Part shown: piece after piece, positions 5,884 through 13,698 of the stretch | How positions within the stretch are numbered: position 1 is the stretch's first letter | Layout: each line of letters begins with the position of its first letter | Assembly (NCBI GenBank): GCA_023457495.1 | Contig: JAEWLQ010000012.1 | Location: 1 to 17,328 of the forward strand | Source: Pseudomonadota bacterium | GTDB taxonomy: Bacteria; Pseudomonadota; Gammaproteobacteria; Steroidobacterales; Steroidobacteraceae | Length of the DNA: 17,328 nt | Direction: 5' to 3' | Notes under the pieces: generated by a model | What the model was told of the DNA's origin: nothing | The model's input: only the letters and a program-made list of their open reading frames with translations | Database searches by the model: none | Position numbers and translations under genes: made by a program

Positions 5884-6877
5884 CGTGCGCGACCTTGCCG
5901 CGGAACACCCAGTAGGACCACGCGGTGTAGGCAAGGATGATGGGCACGAGGATCGCCGCGCCGACCAGCATGAAGATCTGGCTCGAGGGGGGCGCCGCCG
6001 CCATCTGCAGCGTGATGCTGTTCGGGATCAGGTACGGGAACATGCTGATGCCGAGGCCCACGAACGACACCGCAAACACCGCGAGCGTGATCACGAACGG
6101 CGCAAGCTCGTAGTCGCGGCGCAAGCTGCGCATGAAGCGCCAGGTGAGGATCGCGATGACGAGCGGCACCTGCGCGGTGAACAACACACCCGGCATCGAG
6201 AACCAGCGATCGAAATACTCCTGGCCGAGGAAAGGCGTCGCGAGGCTGACCGCGAGGATCGCGAGCAGCGTGACGGGCGCGAGGATGCGCATGAGCCGCC
6301 GCGCGTGTTTCTGCGTCTCGCCGTCGGTCTTCCAGTTGAGCCAGCACGCGCCCAGCAGCGCATAACCCACGACCACGCTCGCGCCCGTGAGCAGGCTGAA
6401 CGGCGTCAGCCAGTCCCACCAGCCGCCGGCATACGCGCGCCCTTCAACGGCGATGCCCTGCAGCAAGGCGCCCAGCGTCACGCCCTGCGCGAACGCCGCC
6501 ACCGTCGAGCCCGCGGTGAACGCGAAGTCCCAGACCGGACGATGCGCGGGATCGCGCCAGCGAAACTCGAACGCGACGCCGCGGAACACCAGCGCGAGCA
6601 GCATCGCGATGATGGGCGCGTAGAGCGCCGACATCACGATGGAATACGCGAGCGGAAACGCCGCCATCAAACCACCGCCACCGAGCACCAGCCAGGTTTC
6701 GTTGCCGTCCCACACCGGCGCGATCGAGTTCATCGCGATATCGCGTTCGCGGCCCACGCGAAACACCTTGAAAAGGATGCCGATGCCGAGATCGAAGCCA
6801 TCCATGACGACGTACATGAACACGGCGAACGCGAGGATCCCCGCCCAGACATGCGTGAGCACGGTGATTTCAGTCAT
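5870..6877 (-). CDS. cydB: Cytochrome bd quinol oxidase subunit II (CIO type)
   Basis: A 335-residue inner-membrane subunit of the bd-type terminal oxidase, which reduces oxygen to water with electrons from quinol. The N-terminal helix leads to YVVMDGFDLGIGIL (about residues 22-35), then WDGNETWLV (about 57-65), both hallmarks of CydB. About eight or nine membrane helices follow through IPNSITLQMAAAPPSSQ near the C-terminus. The true start is the ATG at 6877: it overlaps cydA by 8 nt, has AAGGAG 7 nt upstream, and yields the conserved beginning; in-frame Met codons farther upstream lie inside cydA. It is followed, overlapping by 14 nt, by the DUF2474 gene. No cydCD or regulator genes are in the window. 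Confidence 0.96.
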   Translation of the reverse strand: MTEITVLTHVWAGILAFAVFMYVVMDGFDLGIGILFKVFRVGRERDIAMNSIAPVWDGNETWLVLGGGGLMAAFPLAYSIVMSALYAPIIAMLLALVFRGVAFEFRWRDPAHRPVWDFAFTAGSTVAAFAQGVTLGALLQGIAVEGRAYAGGWWDWLTPFSLLTGASVVVGYALLGACWLNWKTDGETQKHARRLMRILAPVTLLAILAVSLATPFLGQEYFDRWFSMPGVLFTAQVPLVIAILTWRFMRSLRRDYELAPFVITLAVFAVSFVGLGISMFPYLIPNSITLQMAAAPPSSQIFMLVGAAILVPIILAYTAWSYWVFRGKVAHDGYH

Positions 6878-8285
6878 GGCTCGGCTCCTTGCCGGGCGCG
6901 GCGAACGCCGGCGCCGGCGTGATTCCCGCGGCATGCGCCGGGGCATGCGGCATCTCGGGCTCATGCGGCTGCGGCGCGCGCGACATCAGCCGCAACAGGT
7001 ACCACGTGCCCATGCCGAACACCGCGAAGTACACGATGACGAAGGCGATCAGCGATGCGGCGACTGCGGGGGCGGCCAGCGGCGATACCGACTCCGCGGT
7101 GCGCATCAATCCGTACACCGTATACGGCTGGCGTCCGACCTCCGTCGTGATCCAGCCGGCGATCACGGCGACGAATCCGGACGGACCCATGAGCAGCGCA
7201 AAGCGCTTGAGCCAGCGCCAGTCATAGAGTTTGCGCCTCGCGCGCGCGACCAGGCTCGCGATGCCGAGCAGCAGCATGAGCGTGCCGAGCACCACCATCA
7301 CGCGGAACGACCAGAACACGACTTCGACCGGCGGGCGGTCCTGCGGCGCGATGGAATCGAGTCCGGAGAGCGGCGCGTCCAGGTCGTGACGCAGGATCAG
7401 CGACGACAGGCGCGGAATCTCGACGCTGTATTTCATGCGCTGCGCTTCATCGTCGGGCACGCCGAAGAGGATCAGGGGCGCCCCGTCCGGGTAGTTGCGG
7501 TAGTGACCCTCCATCGCCATGACCTTCGCCGGCTGATGCTCGAGCGTGTTGAGTCCATGCAGGTCGCCGACGAAGATCTGCACGGGCGCCACCAGCGCGG
7601 CCATCCACAGCGCCATCGAGAACATCTTGCGCGCGTGCGGTTGGGCGGCGTCTTTCAACAGGTGCCAGGCGCCGACCGCGCCCACCGCGAGCGCGGTAGT
7701 CAGATAGGCGGCGATCACCGTGTGCACGAGGCGGTACGGAAAGCTCGGGTTGAAGACGATGTGGAACCAGCTGTCGGGCACGAACTGTCCCTGTTCGTTG
7801 ATCGCATGGCCCGTGGGCGTCTGCATCCAGCTATTGACCGAGAGGATCCAGAACGCCGAGATGAACGTGCCGATCGCCACCATGAGCGTCGCGGCGAAGT
7901 GCAGACGTTTGCCGACTTTCTGCATGCCGAAGAGCATGACGCCGAGGAAGCCGGCCTCGAGGAAAAATGCCGTCAGCACTTCGTAAGCCATCAACGGACC
8001 GACCACCGGTCCCGCCCGGTCGGAGAACACGGCCCAGTTCGTGCCGAACTGGTACGAGAGGACGATGCCCGACACCACGCCCATCGCGAACGTGATCGCG
8101 AAAATTTTCAACCAGTATTTATACAGATCCAGGTACAGCGACTTGCCGGTCTTGAGCCACAGGCCTTCCAGCACCGCGAGATAACTCGCGAGACCGATGG
8201 AAAAGGCGGGGAAAATGAAATGAAAACTGACCGTGAAGCCAAACTGGATGCGCGCCAGAAGGAGCGCGTCGGCGTCTTGAAACAT
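6870..8285 (-). CDS. cydA: Cytochrome bd quinol oxidase subunit I (CIO type)
   Basis: A 471-residue subunit that carries the haems and the quinol site. Equivalents of the E. coli ligands are visible: H22 (E. coli H19), H188 in RLVHTV (H186), M330 in FWSFRVM (M393) and E382 in TTEVGRQPY (E445). E102 and E110 of the proton path and K254/E259 of the Q loop (QPAK, MEGH) are also present. The Q loop is short, and GRQPY is followed by VYGLMRT, both features of the cyanide-insensitive oxidase (CioA) branch. The last ~45 residues form a Pro/Ala/His-rich cytoplasmic tail of unknown role. It is the first gene of the operon. The ATG at 8285 has no Shine-Dalgarno, but a TAGAAT hexamer ends 6 nt upstream, suggesting a leaderless message. 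No clear FNR or ArcA site was found. Confidence 0.96.
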   Translation of the reverse strand: MFQDADALLLARIQFGFTVSFHFIFPAFSIGLASYLAVLEGLWLKTGKSLYLDLYKYWLKIFAITFAMGVVSGIVLSYQFGTNWAVFSDRAGPVVGPLMAYEVLTAFFLEAGFLGVMLFGMQKVGKRLHFAATLMVAIGTFISAFWILSVNSWMQTPTGHAINEQGQFVPDSWFHIVFNPSFPYRLVHTVIAAYLTTALAVGAVGAWHLLKDAAQPHARKMFSMALWMAALVAPVQIFVGDLHGLNTLEHQPAKVMAMEGHYRNYPDGAPLILFGVPDDEAQRMKYSVEIPRLSSLILRHDLDAPLSGLDSIAPQDRPPVEVVFWSFRVMVVLGTLMLLLGIASLVARARRKLYDWRWLKRFALLMGPSGFVAVIAGWITTEVGRQPYTVYGLMRTAESVSPLAAPAVAASLIAFVIVYFAVFGMGTWYLLRLMSRAPQPHEPEMPHAPAHAAGITPAPAFAAPGKEPSHD

Positions 8286-8291
8286 GCCGCG

Positions 8292-8297
8292 ATTCTA
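8292..8297 (-). promoter_or_regulatory. Candidate -10 element of cydA
   Basis: TAGAAT on the minus strand matches the sigma-70 -10 consensus at five of six positions and ends 6 nt before the cydA ATG, so transcription would begin at or beside the A of the start codon. No good -35 hexamer was found 16-18 nt upstream. Inferred by eye only. Confidence 0.35.
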
Positions 8298-8379
8298 GCG
8301 CCGCGAAAAGAATGCCGAAGTGTTACGCTGACGAAGAACTCATATCTCCGGGCGCGCCAGACAAACTAAAGTCGCCGCC

Positions 8380-8419
8380 GCCGGTGACTCTTGCCGGCAT
8401 GCAGCTGCAAGGCACCGGC
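8380..8419. repeat. Imperfect inverted repeat in the cydA/8514 divergent region
   Basis: GCCGGTG (8380-8386) pairs with CACCGGC (8413-8419), and CTTGC (8390-8394) with GCAAG (8407-8411), leaving a small asymmetric bulge and a 12-nt loop containing GCATGC. It lies in the 228-nt gap between two divergently transcribed genes, about 95-135 nt upstream of each start. It could be an operator or a chance GC-rich hairpin. Confidence 0.4.
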
Positions 8420-8477
8420 TCCCGCAGCGCTGATCCGGCACGAATCACACCAAACTACCAGAATCGCGAATTCGCCC

Positions 8478-8506
8478 TTGTCTCGAAGGCACGGCAGGCA
8501 TAGCCT
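8478..8506 (+). promoter_or_regulatory. Candidate promoter of the 8514 gene
   Basis: TTGTCT (8478-8483), a 17-nt spacer and TAGCCT (8501-8506) form a plausible though weak sigma-70 promoter. The -10 ends 7 nt before the ATG at 8514, which again implies a leaderless or nearly leaderless transcript; no Shine-Dalgarno is visible between them. Confidence 0.35.
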
Positions 8507-8513
8507 CGTTGAA

Positions 8514-8987
8514 ATGAAGCGTGCGTGGATGTTGTTGGGTGTGCTGATCGCGGCGCCCGTGTTGTGCGATGAACCCGCCACGAAACCTTTGCCCGCGCGG
8601 CAGGCCTTCGATCTCACGAATCCCGCGATCCGGAAGATCCTGCGCAGAACCGTTGCGACGCAGATCGGTCAGTACACGCTGGCGCCCGCGAAGGACGTGG
8701 AGCCGGCGCCCGACACCGCCGTGAAGTTCGTTCCGGCCGAACCCGCGCGGCCGCGCGCCGAATATCCGTCGTCATTGCCGGCTGCGCATCCGACATCCGA
8801 CACTTTGCTGTCCGTCCTCGTCGATGCGTTGATCGACGAGGCGCTCGATGCCGACCGCCATGTCGACAATAGCGGCCTCGACAGTCAGGAACACCAGGAC
8901 CCGCGCCTCACATGCCAGGCGCGCGGAAATGATCTCGGATCGACGACCTGCGACCGCGGCGACGCCGCACGCCGGATTTCTCAATGA
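8514..8987 (+). CDS. Hypothetical exported protein
   Basis: I do not recognise this 157-residue protein. It begins MKRAWMLLGVLIAAPVLC, a good signal peptide. The Cys at 18 does not follow a standard lipobox (PVL precedes it), so a lipoprotein is possible but not supported. The mature part is rich in Pro, Ala and charged residues, with one amphipathic stretch (LLSVLVDALIDEALD) and two cysteines near the C-terminus. The start was chosen for the signal peptide; an in-frame ATG at 8391 would add 41 residues of basic, low-quality sequence ahead of it. It is divergent from cydA and convergent with cbpM. The coding frame is open on both strands here, so the gene is less certain than its neighbours. 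Confidence 0.55.
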   Translation: MKRAWMLLGVLIAAPVLCDEPATKPLPARQAFDLTNPAIRKILRRTVATQIGQYTLAPAKDVEPAPDTAVKFVPAEPARPRAEYPSSLPAAHPTSDTLLSVLVDALIDEALDADRHVDNSGLDSQEHQDPRLTCQARGNDLGSTTCDRGDAARRISQ

Positions 8988-9010
8988 TGGCCCGGCGACG
9001 CCGACCCTCG

Positions 9011-9328
9011 TCAGCCGCGCGGTAACAGCGCGCGCAGGCGCACCAGTTCGTCTTCGAGGTCGCGCACCCGCTCGAGCAGCCGCAGGGCGACGCCGAGTGA
9101 GGGCAGATCGAGCTCGAGTTCGTCGCGCAACCGGCACGCGGTACGCGCCACGGTCACGACCCGCGCGCTGAACACATAGGTTCCACCGCTGGCGCTGCCC
9201 GCCGGCAACGCGCCGATCTGCACGAGCTCGCGCAGCTCCGCCACGCTCAGCCCGGAGAACTCCGCGAGTTCCTCCAGGCTGACTACCCGCTGCTCGTCGA
9301 GCCACAGCACTTCGGTTTCGCTGCTCAT
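9011..9328 (-). CDS. cbpM: Chaperone modulator CbpM
   Basis: A 105-residue MerR-like regulator of CbpA. In E. coli, CbpM binds the J domain of CbpA and blocks both its DnaK co-chaperone and its DNA-binding activities. The N-terminal half contains a short helix-turn-helix-like segment (LEELAEFSGLSVAELRELV, about residues 19-37) followed by GALP; the C-terminal half is a Leu/Arg/Glu-rich helix (about 63-103). Its ATG overlaps the cbpA stop by 4 nt (ATGA), so synthesis is coupled to that of its target. Length and gene order match the family well. Confidence 0.9.
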   Translation of the reverse strand: MSSETEVLWLDEQRVVSLEELAEFSGLSVAELRELVQIGALPAGSASGGTYVFSARVVTVARTACRLRDELELDLPSLGVALRLLERVRDLEDELVRLRALLPRG

Positions 9329-10275
9329 GGGCCGAACTTCTCTCGCGGATCGAACGCGGCGTCGTCCGCGAGCTGCTGGTACAACTCACGCTCACGCTCG
9401 GAGAGCTTCGTCGGTACGACCACCTGCGCCACGGCGATGAGATCGCCGGCGCCACCGCGCGGCTTCGGCAGTCCGCGCCCCGCGAGCCTGAGCTTGCGGC
9501 CCGCCGACGTGCCCGCGGGGATCTTGAGATTCACCTTGCCCGCGAGCGTCGGCACCTCGACGGATGCGCCGAGCGCCGCCTCCCAGGGGGCGAGCGGCAG
9601 GTCCAGGTAGAGATCGTGATCCACCGCCCGGTACAGCGGGTGAGCCTTTAGCGAGATATCCAGATAGAGGTCGCCGTTGCGGCCGCCATTGAAGCCCTTG
9701 CCGCCCTTGCCCGGCAGCCGGAGACGTTGCCCGGCGACCGCGCCCGGCGCGATCCGCGCCTTGACGACCTGCGGAACGCGCCGCAACCGCCCGGCCGCGT
9801 CGTACTCGGGCATCGACAGATTGAGCTCGAGCGTCGTGCCGCGAAACGCATCCTCGATGCTGATCTCGACCGGAATCTCGAAATCCTGCCCGGGCATTGC
9901 GCCATTGCCCGCACTGAAACCCCCGGCTCCCGCACCCCGCGCGCCGCGCGCGCCGAAGCGCGAGAACAGGTCGGCGAAGTCGATGTCCTCGAAGGAAAAC
10001 TGCTCCGCGCCACCATGCTGACGCGTCCAGTCGGGCGGCGGGCGGAATTCCTCGCCCTGCGGGCGCATGCCGAGCGCGTCGTATGCCGCGCGCTTTTCCG
10101 GATCCTTGAGTGTCTGGTAGGCCTCGGCGATTTCCTTGAATTTCGCCTCGGCGCCCGGCTCCTTGCTCACGTCCGGGTGATGTTTCTGCGCGAGCCTGCG
10201 GTACGCCTTCTTGATCTCGTCCTGGCTCGCGCCGCGCTCGACGCCGAGCGCGGCGTAGTAATCCGCGTACTTCAT
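9325..10275 (-). CDS. cbpA: CbpA-type DnaJ co-chaperone / curved-DNA-binding protein
   Basis: This 316-residue type II J-protein stimulates DnaK ATPase and, in E. coli, also binds curved DNA in the nucleoid. It has an N-terminal J domain (about 1-70) with HPD at H33-D35, a Gly/Phe-rich linker (about 95-128) and a two-part C-terminal substrate-binding domain (about 130-290, with RLPGKGGKG and RLAGRGLP loops). The zinc-finger CxxCxGxG motifs of DnaJ are absent, which separates it from type I DnaJ. The start MKYADYY is the family-typical beginning; an in-frame Met 28 codons upstream lies inside the preceding gene and is rejected. The ATG overlaps the upstream stop by 4 nt, and the stop overlaps cbpM by 4 nt, so the three genes form one operon. 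Confidence 0.94.
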   Translation of the reverse strand: MKYADYYAALGVERGASQDEIKKAYRRLAQKHHPDVSKEPGAEAKFKEIAEAYQTLKDPEKRAAYDALGMRPQGEEFRPPPDWTRQHGGAEQFSFEDIDFADLFSRFGARGARGAGAGGFSAGNGAMPGQDFEIPVEISIEDAFRGTTLELNLSMPEYDAAGRLRRVPQVVKARIAPGAVAGQRLRLPGKGGKGFNGGRNGDLYLDISLKAHPLYRAVDHDLYLDLPLAPWEAALGASVEVPTLAGKVNLKIPAGTSAGRKLRLAGRGLPKPRGGAGDLIAVAQVVVPTKLSERERELYQQLADDAAFDPREKFGP

Positions 10276-11060
10276 TGCCCTGGTTGCGTTGGCATCTGCT
10301 TCTGCTTGAAGCCGGCGGGCACCTCGAACATCGAGGCGGGGATCGCCTGTTCGCGCCACACTTTCACGACCTGTTCCTCAGGCGCGAGCCGGCCGTTCTC
10401 GTAACTGCGGGTGCGCATCGGAAAGCCGTTCACCTTTCGAAGCGCGCTCATCTGGTTGTTCATCGCGCCGCTGAGCTGCGGCAGATTCTTCGCCATGTCC
10501 TCGAAGACTCGCGCGAACTTCTCGAATACCGACTTGAAGTCCTCCGTGCCGGGCAGCGCCGAGTACGGCACGACGCAGATCTGGTGATCGGGCTGATCGT
10601 TGAGCTTGACGTCCCAGACCTTGCACGCGCGACCCTCGACCTTGTCGGACTTGCCGGTGTCCACCGCTTCCATGGTCCAGCCACCGGCGCCGTTGCCCGA
10701 GGACTTGATTCCCATCATCTGTTCCATCTGCGCGCGCTGCTCGGGCGGCATCTTCGCGAGCTGCTCCTTCATCTTCTCCATCGCAGCGCCTAGCTGCTTG
10801 CCGAGCTGCTCCATCGTGGCCTTGTCGAGTACCACGTAGCTCTTGTCTTGCTGGTCGATCACGTAGATGGAGTCGCCCTTGATGATGGAGGCGCGGCCTT
10901 CCGCGTCCTCGAACCTTCCGGAGCCGTTCTGCACGTACATTTTTTGCGCGAGCTCGGACGCATTCGTCTTGAGGTTGTTGGACACCGTTTCGACGTAGAC
11001 GCCGGCGCTGGCCACGGGCGCGAAACACGCGGCGATGAGAATCGGGACGATGCGTTTCAT
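10272..11060 (-). CDS. DUF4412-like periplasmic protein
   Basis: A 262-residue exported protein with a clear signal peptide (MKRIVPILIAACFAPVASA, cleavage likely after residue 19). The mature part has a beta-strand-rich first half (YVQNGSGRFEDAEG, DSIYVIDQQDKSYVVLD) and then a Met/Gln/Lys-rich helix (about 82-117, including EKMKEQLAKMPPEQRAQMEQ). A C-terminal domain with C146 and C162 could hold a disulfide. The layout fits the DUF4412 family, whose function is unknown. ATG at 11060 is preferred over a Met 12 codons upstream because it gives the signal peptide and has GAGG about 6 nt upstream. It heads the operon with cbpA and cbpM, which hints at envelope or protein-folding stress, but this is inference. 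Confidence 0.75.
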   Translation of the reverse strand: MKRIVPILIAACFAPVASAGVYVETVSNNLKTNASELAQKMYVQNGSGRFEDAEGRASIIKGDSIYVIDQQDKSYVVLDKATMEQLGKQLGAAMEKMKEQLAKMPPEQRAQMEQMMGIKSSGNGAGGWTMEAVDTGKSDKVEGRACKVWDVKLNDQPDHQICVVPYSALPGTEDFKSVFEKFARVFEDMAKNLPQLSGAMNNQMSALRKVNGFPMRTRSYENGRLAPEEQVVKVWREQAIPASMFEVPAGFKQKQMPTQPGQ

Positions 11061-11106
11061 GAAAGCCTCGCTGGTTGCTGGGCGCGACTCTAACACCGGC
11101 TCCGCA

Positions 11107-11112
11107 TAGACT
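11107..11112 (+). promoter_or_regulatory. Candidate -10 element before the 11120 small ORF
   Basis: TAGACT ends 7 nt before the ATG at 11120. A weak -35 (GCGACT) lies 17 nt upstream. It lies in the 59-nt divergent gap between the DUF4412-like gene and the small ORF/hydrolase unit. Confidence 0.3.
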
Positions 11113-11119
11113 GTCAGTC

Positions 11120-11191
11120 ATGGGAGATCTGCCGCAACCGCACAACGTCGGCATCGACGTACACGGCGACGACGTGCGCGCCTACGAATGA
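11120..11191 (+). CDS. Possible 23-residue leader ORF coupled to the hydrolase
   Basis: ATG at 11120 opens a 23-codon frame (MGDLPQPHNVGIDVHG...) whose TGA overlaps the hydrolase ATG (ATGA). The peptide is polar, with no membrane segment or known motif. The hydrolase start lacks a Shine-Dalgarno, so ribosomes finishing this frame could supply its initiation. A -10-like hexamer sits 7 nt before the small ORF. It may be a real small gene, a translational-coupling leader or chance. Confidence 0.35.
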   Translation: MGDLPQPHNVGIDVHGDDVRAYE

Positions 11192-12072
11192 ACGAAGAAC
11201 GCCGCAAGCCGGTTCCCGGGCGCGTCGTCCCGGGTGTGTCGGCGCTGATGCAGCGACGCCTGCGGCGTTTCTTCGCCGTCGTGCAGTTCGTGAGTTCGGG
11301 TCTCGCCGCGCGGCTCGCGCTGCGGATGTTCATCACGCCGCCGCGCCGGCCGCTGGATCCCGCGGACGCGCCCATCGTCGCCCAGGCGGCGAAACTGTCG
11401 CTGCGCGCTGGCGGCGAAGATTTCACGATCTGGCGCTGGGAGGGGCCGGGACCCACGGTTGTGTTGTTGCACGGCTGGGGGTCGCATGCAGCGCGTTTCG
11501 GCAGCTTCATCGCGCCGTTGCGGGCCGCGGGTTTTTCGGTGATCGGCATCGATGCGCCGGCCCACGGCGATTCGCCCGGAAAATATTCGGACCTGCCGCG
11601 CTTCCGGGACAGTCTCGCCGCGGTGCTGCGGGCGCACGAACCGATCCACGCGGTGATCGGCCACTCGCTCGGCGGTGGCGCGGTACTCACGGTGCTTGCC
11701 GAAACGGCGCACTATCACCCGCGGAAGATCTGCCTGTTCGGCGTTCCTTCCGACATGGATTACATACTCGAATCCTTCGCGATGATGCTGGGCCTGAAGA
11801 AGCCCGCCCTCGCGAAACTGCGCCAGTGCTTCGCGGCGCGCTTCGGCCGTCCCGCGGATGCCATCTCGGTAGCCGCCGCGGCGCCGCACGTGCGCATCCC
11901 GGTGCTCGCGGTGCACGACGAAGAAGACAACGTTGCGCCGTTCGCCCAGGGCGCGGCGCTCGCGGCGGCGATTCCGGGCGCGACACTGTGCCGCACCAGC
12001 GGGCTCGGCCACAGCGGCGCGCTGCGCGATGCCGCGACGATCGAACGCGTGGTGCGATTCCTGCGGGACTAA
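11188..12072 (+). CDS. Alpha/beta-hydrolase fold protein
   Basis: A 294-residue esterase/lipase-like hydrolase. The oxyanion-hole motif HGWG (H95-G98) is followed by the nucleophile elbow GHSLGG with S160. The other triad members are likely D247 (HDEEDNVAP) and H275 (GLGHSGALRD). The N-terminal ~60 residues are basic with a hydrophobic stretch (about 29-48, FFAVVQFVSSGLAARLALRM) that could be a membrane anchor. Substrate cannot be told from the sequence. It ends immediately next to the stop of the convergent HAD phosphatase gene (no gap). Its ATG overlaps a 23-codon upstream ORF. Confidence 0.88.
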   Translation: MNEERRKPVPGRVVPGVSALMQRRLRRFFAVVQFVSSGLAARLALRMFITPPRRPLDPADAPIVAQAAKLSLRAGGEDFTIWRWEGPGPTVVLLHGWGSHAARFGSFIAPLRAAGFSVIGIDAPAHGDSPGKYSDLPRFRDSLAAVLRAHEPIHAVIGHSLGGGAVLTVLAETAHYHPRKICLFGVPSDMDYILESFAMMLGLKKPALAKLRQCFAARFGRPADAISVAAAAPHVRIPVLAVHDEEDNVAPFAQGAALAAAIPGATLCRTSGLGHSGALRDAATIERVVRFLRD

Positions 12073-12756
12073 CTAACTTGCGCGTTGCGACTCGTGACGC
12101 ATCCACAGGTCGGCCGCCCATTCGCGGCTGACTTCGGGGAGCGACTCGAGCCGTAGTTGGGGCGCGGAATCGTCCGCGGCGAACCGGATGGGTCGCGAGC
12201 AGACGGCCACCGCCGCCATTCCCGCCGCGCGGGCCGCGCGCACGCCCGTGGCCGAATCTTCGAAGGCGAGACATTCTTGCGGCGGGATTCCGAGCCGGCG
12301 CGCCGCTTCCAGGTAGATGGCCGGATCTGGTTTGCCGCGGGCAACGTGGTCGGCCGAAACCACCGCGTGGAAGTGCGCGGCGATCCCGAGTTTTTCCAGC
12401 GTGCGCCCGCACAGCCGGGCCGGCGAGTTCGATGCCAGCGCGATCCGCCAGCCGAGCCGCACGCACGATTCCAGGGTACGGTGCACACCGGGCAGCGCCG
12501 CGCCGTGCGTCTCGATGAGCTGGTCGACACGCGCGATGACCGCCTGCTCGACATCCGCGATGCTCGGACCGCTCCAGGGCCGGAATCCGAACCAGTACTC
12601 CGACACTTCTCGCGTCGTCATCGGCGCGGTGACGGCGCCCATCGCATCGCTGATCTCGATGCCTAGCGCGCCGAAGACCTCGCGTTCGGCCGACGCCCAG
12701 TACGGCTCCGAATCGATGAGCAGCCCGTCCATGTCGAAGATGGCGGCGCGAAACAT
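12073..12756 (-). CDS. HAD-family sugar-phosphate phosphatase (HxpB/YniC-like)
   Basis: A 227-residue cytosolic phosphatase of the haloacid dehalogenase superfamily. Catalytic motif I is FDMDGLLIDSE with D8 and D10, motif II is S109 (LASNS), motif III K142 (GKPDP), and motif IV E166-D167 (FEDS). An alpha-helical cap (about 16-85) marks a subfamily I enzyme. The region FGFRPWSGPS resembles E. coli YniC/HxpB, which dephosphorylates 2-deoxyglucose-6-phosphate and hexitol phosphates, so a small phosphosugar substrate is likely. Start at 12756 is the first Met before motif I; in-frame Met codons further upstream are inside the neighbouring gene. It follows the outer-membrane protein gene by 17 nt, probably on the same message, without a clear Shine-Dalgarno. 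Confidence 0.9.
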   Translation of the reverse strand: MFRAAIFDMDGLLIDSEPYWASAEREVFGALGIEISDAMGAVTAPMTTREVSEYWFGFRPWSGPSIADVEQAVIARVDQLIETHGAALPGVHRTLESCVRLGWRIALASNSPARLCGRTLEKLGIAAHFHAVVSADHVARGKPDPAIYLEAARRLGIPPQECLAFEDSATGVRAARAAGMAAVAVCSRPIRFAADDSAPQLRLESLPEVSREWAADLWMRHESQRAS

Positions 12757-12773
12757 GCCGGAATCGGCTTGCG

Positions 12774-13667
12774 TCAGAAGCTGAAGCGGATGAAGAGCTC
12801 GGGTCCCGAGGTTTCCATGTTGAAGAGCAACGGCTCGTCGGCGTCGAAGACCTGAAGGTCGGTGTTCATCTTCGTGTAACCGAGGCCCACGGCCATGTTG
12901 TTGGCCACGCGGTACTGGATGTCCGCGTGGTACTCGGACATCGTGCCGTCGAACTCCTCCGGCGCGGCGGAGAACCACAGTGCGCGCGCGGTGAACGCGA
13001 AGCGTTTGGAGATCTGCCACGAGAAGATGCCGTTGAGGGTCGGGAATATGCCGACCTCGTTCGCCACTTCGCGATTGTTGGTGCCGGGCTCCATGCCTTC
13101 GGCATGGGCCTCGATGAGGTGGATGCCAAGTCCCAGGCCCGCCTCGATCCGCTCGTTCTGGAAGAAGGAATAGGTGTGCGTCAGCGTCAGGACGCGCCAG
13201 TCGAGCTTGGTGCGGAATATCGTTCCTTCGTCGAACGTGAAATCTCCGAAGTCGATGTCGCGCGGCAGCGGCTGCTGGCTGAAGCGGTTGAGCTTGAAGT
13301 AGTCGACGTGAACGTTGTGGCGGCGTCCCATCCGGATGTTGAAATCCATGCGCCCGAGGTCGACCTTGTCGTCCAGGCCGAGATCATCCTCCGCGCTGAG
13401 TGGGGTTCCCGCCGCGCCTCCCGTGGAATCGAGCTGGATCTGGGTTTCCACGGTCGCCGGGAAATAGATGCCGCGCACGTAGAACCGGTCGGTCGAAGGA
13501 CTCGCGATCTCGCGCGAACGGGGCTTGAGCACTTCACTGGGCTTGAGGACATCTTCGGCCGTGGCCTGGCGCGCGCCCCGGTTCTCGACCGGCTCTTCTG
13601 CGTCCCTGCGCGTGACCGCGCATCCCGACAAGACCACACCCAGCACGACGATCAGCGCAACGCGCAT
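12774..13667 (-). CDS. Putative outer-membrane beta-barrel lipoprotein
   Basis: A 297-residue protein with a lipoprotein signal peptide (LSGC, lipidated Cys at 16). A polar linker (about 17-58) leads to alternating hydrophobic/polar strands rich in aromatics, ending in phenylalanine (RFSF), the usual C-terminal signature for outer-membrane barrel assembly. Strand-like segments include DRFYVRGIYF, NVHVDYFKLNRF, LTLTHTYSFF and NMAVGLGYTKM. I cannot name a family with confidence. It may be a small passive barrel or sensor-like surface protein. The ATG has GGGAG 7 nt upstream. Element E copy 3 lies 32 nt before the start codon, inside the probable promoter region, and may influence expression. 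Confidence 0.65.
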   Translation of the reverse strand: MRVALIVVLGVVLSGCAVTRRDAEEPVENRGARQATAEDVLKPSEVLKPRSREIASPSTDRFYVRGIYFPATVETQIQLDSTGGAAGTPLSAEDDLGLDDKVDLGRMDFNIRMGRRHNVHVDYFKLNRFSQQPLPRDIDFGDFTFDEGTIFRTKLDWRVLTLTHTYSFFQNERIEAGLGLGIHLIEAHAEGMEPGTNNREVANEVGIFPTLNGIFSWQISKRFAFTARALWFSAAPEEFDGTMSEYHADIQYRVANNMAVGLGYTKMNTDLQVFDADEPLLFNMETSGPELFIRFSF

Positions 13668-13698
13668 CTTCGAACTCCCACGACAGTTGTTGCAGGTC

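Noticed and set aside
6639..8369. Long plus-strand open frame (576 codons) opposite cydA
   Set aside because: It is antisense to a well-recognised cydA, its translation is full of His/Arg/Asp typical of a shadow frame in high-GC DNA, and no motif is visible. The same reasoning removes frames at 5702-6922 and 13860-15449 on the plus strand.
8819..8840. Inverted repeat TCGTCGAT...ATCGACGA
   Set aside because: An 8-bp stem inside the 8514 coding sequence, in GC-rich Asp/Val/Ile codons; likely chance.
10276..10359. Longer N-terminus for CbpA from an ATG at 10359
   Set aside because: The J domain begins MKYADYY at 10275 as in the family, and the additional 28 residues are out-of-frame sequence of the DUF4412-like gene.
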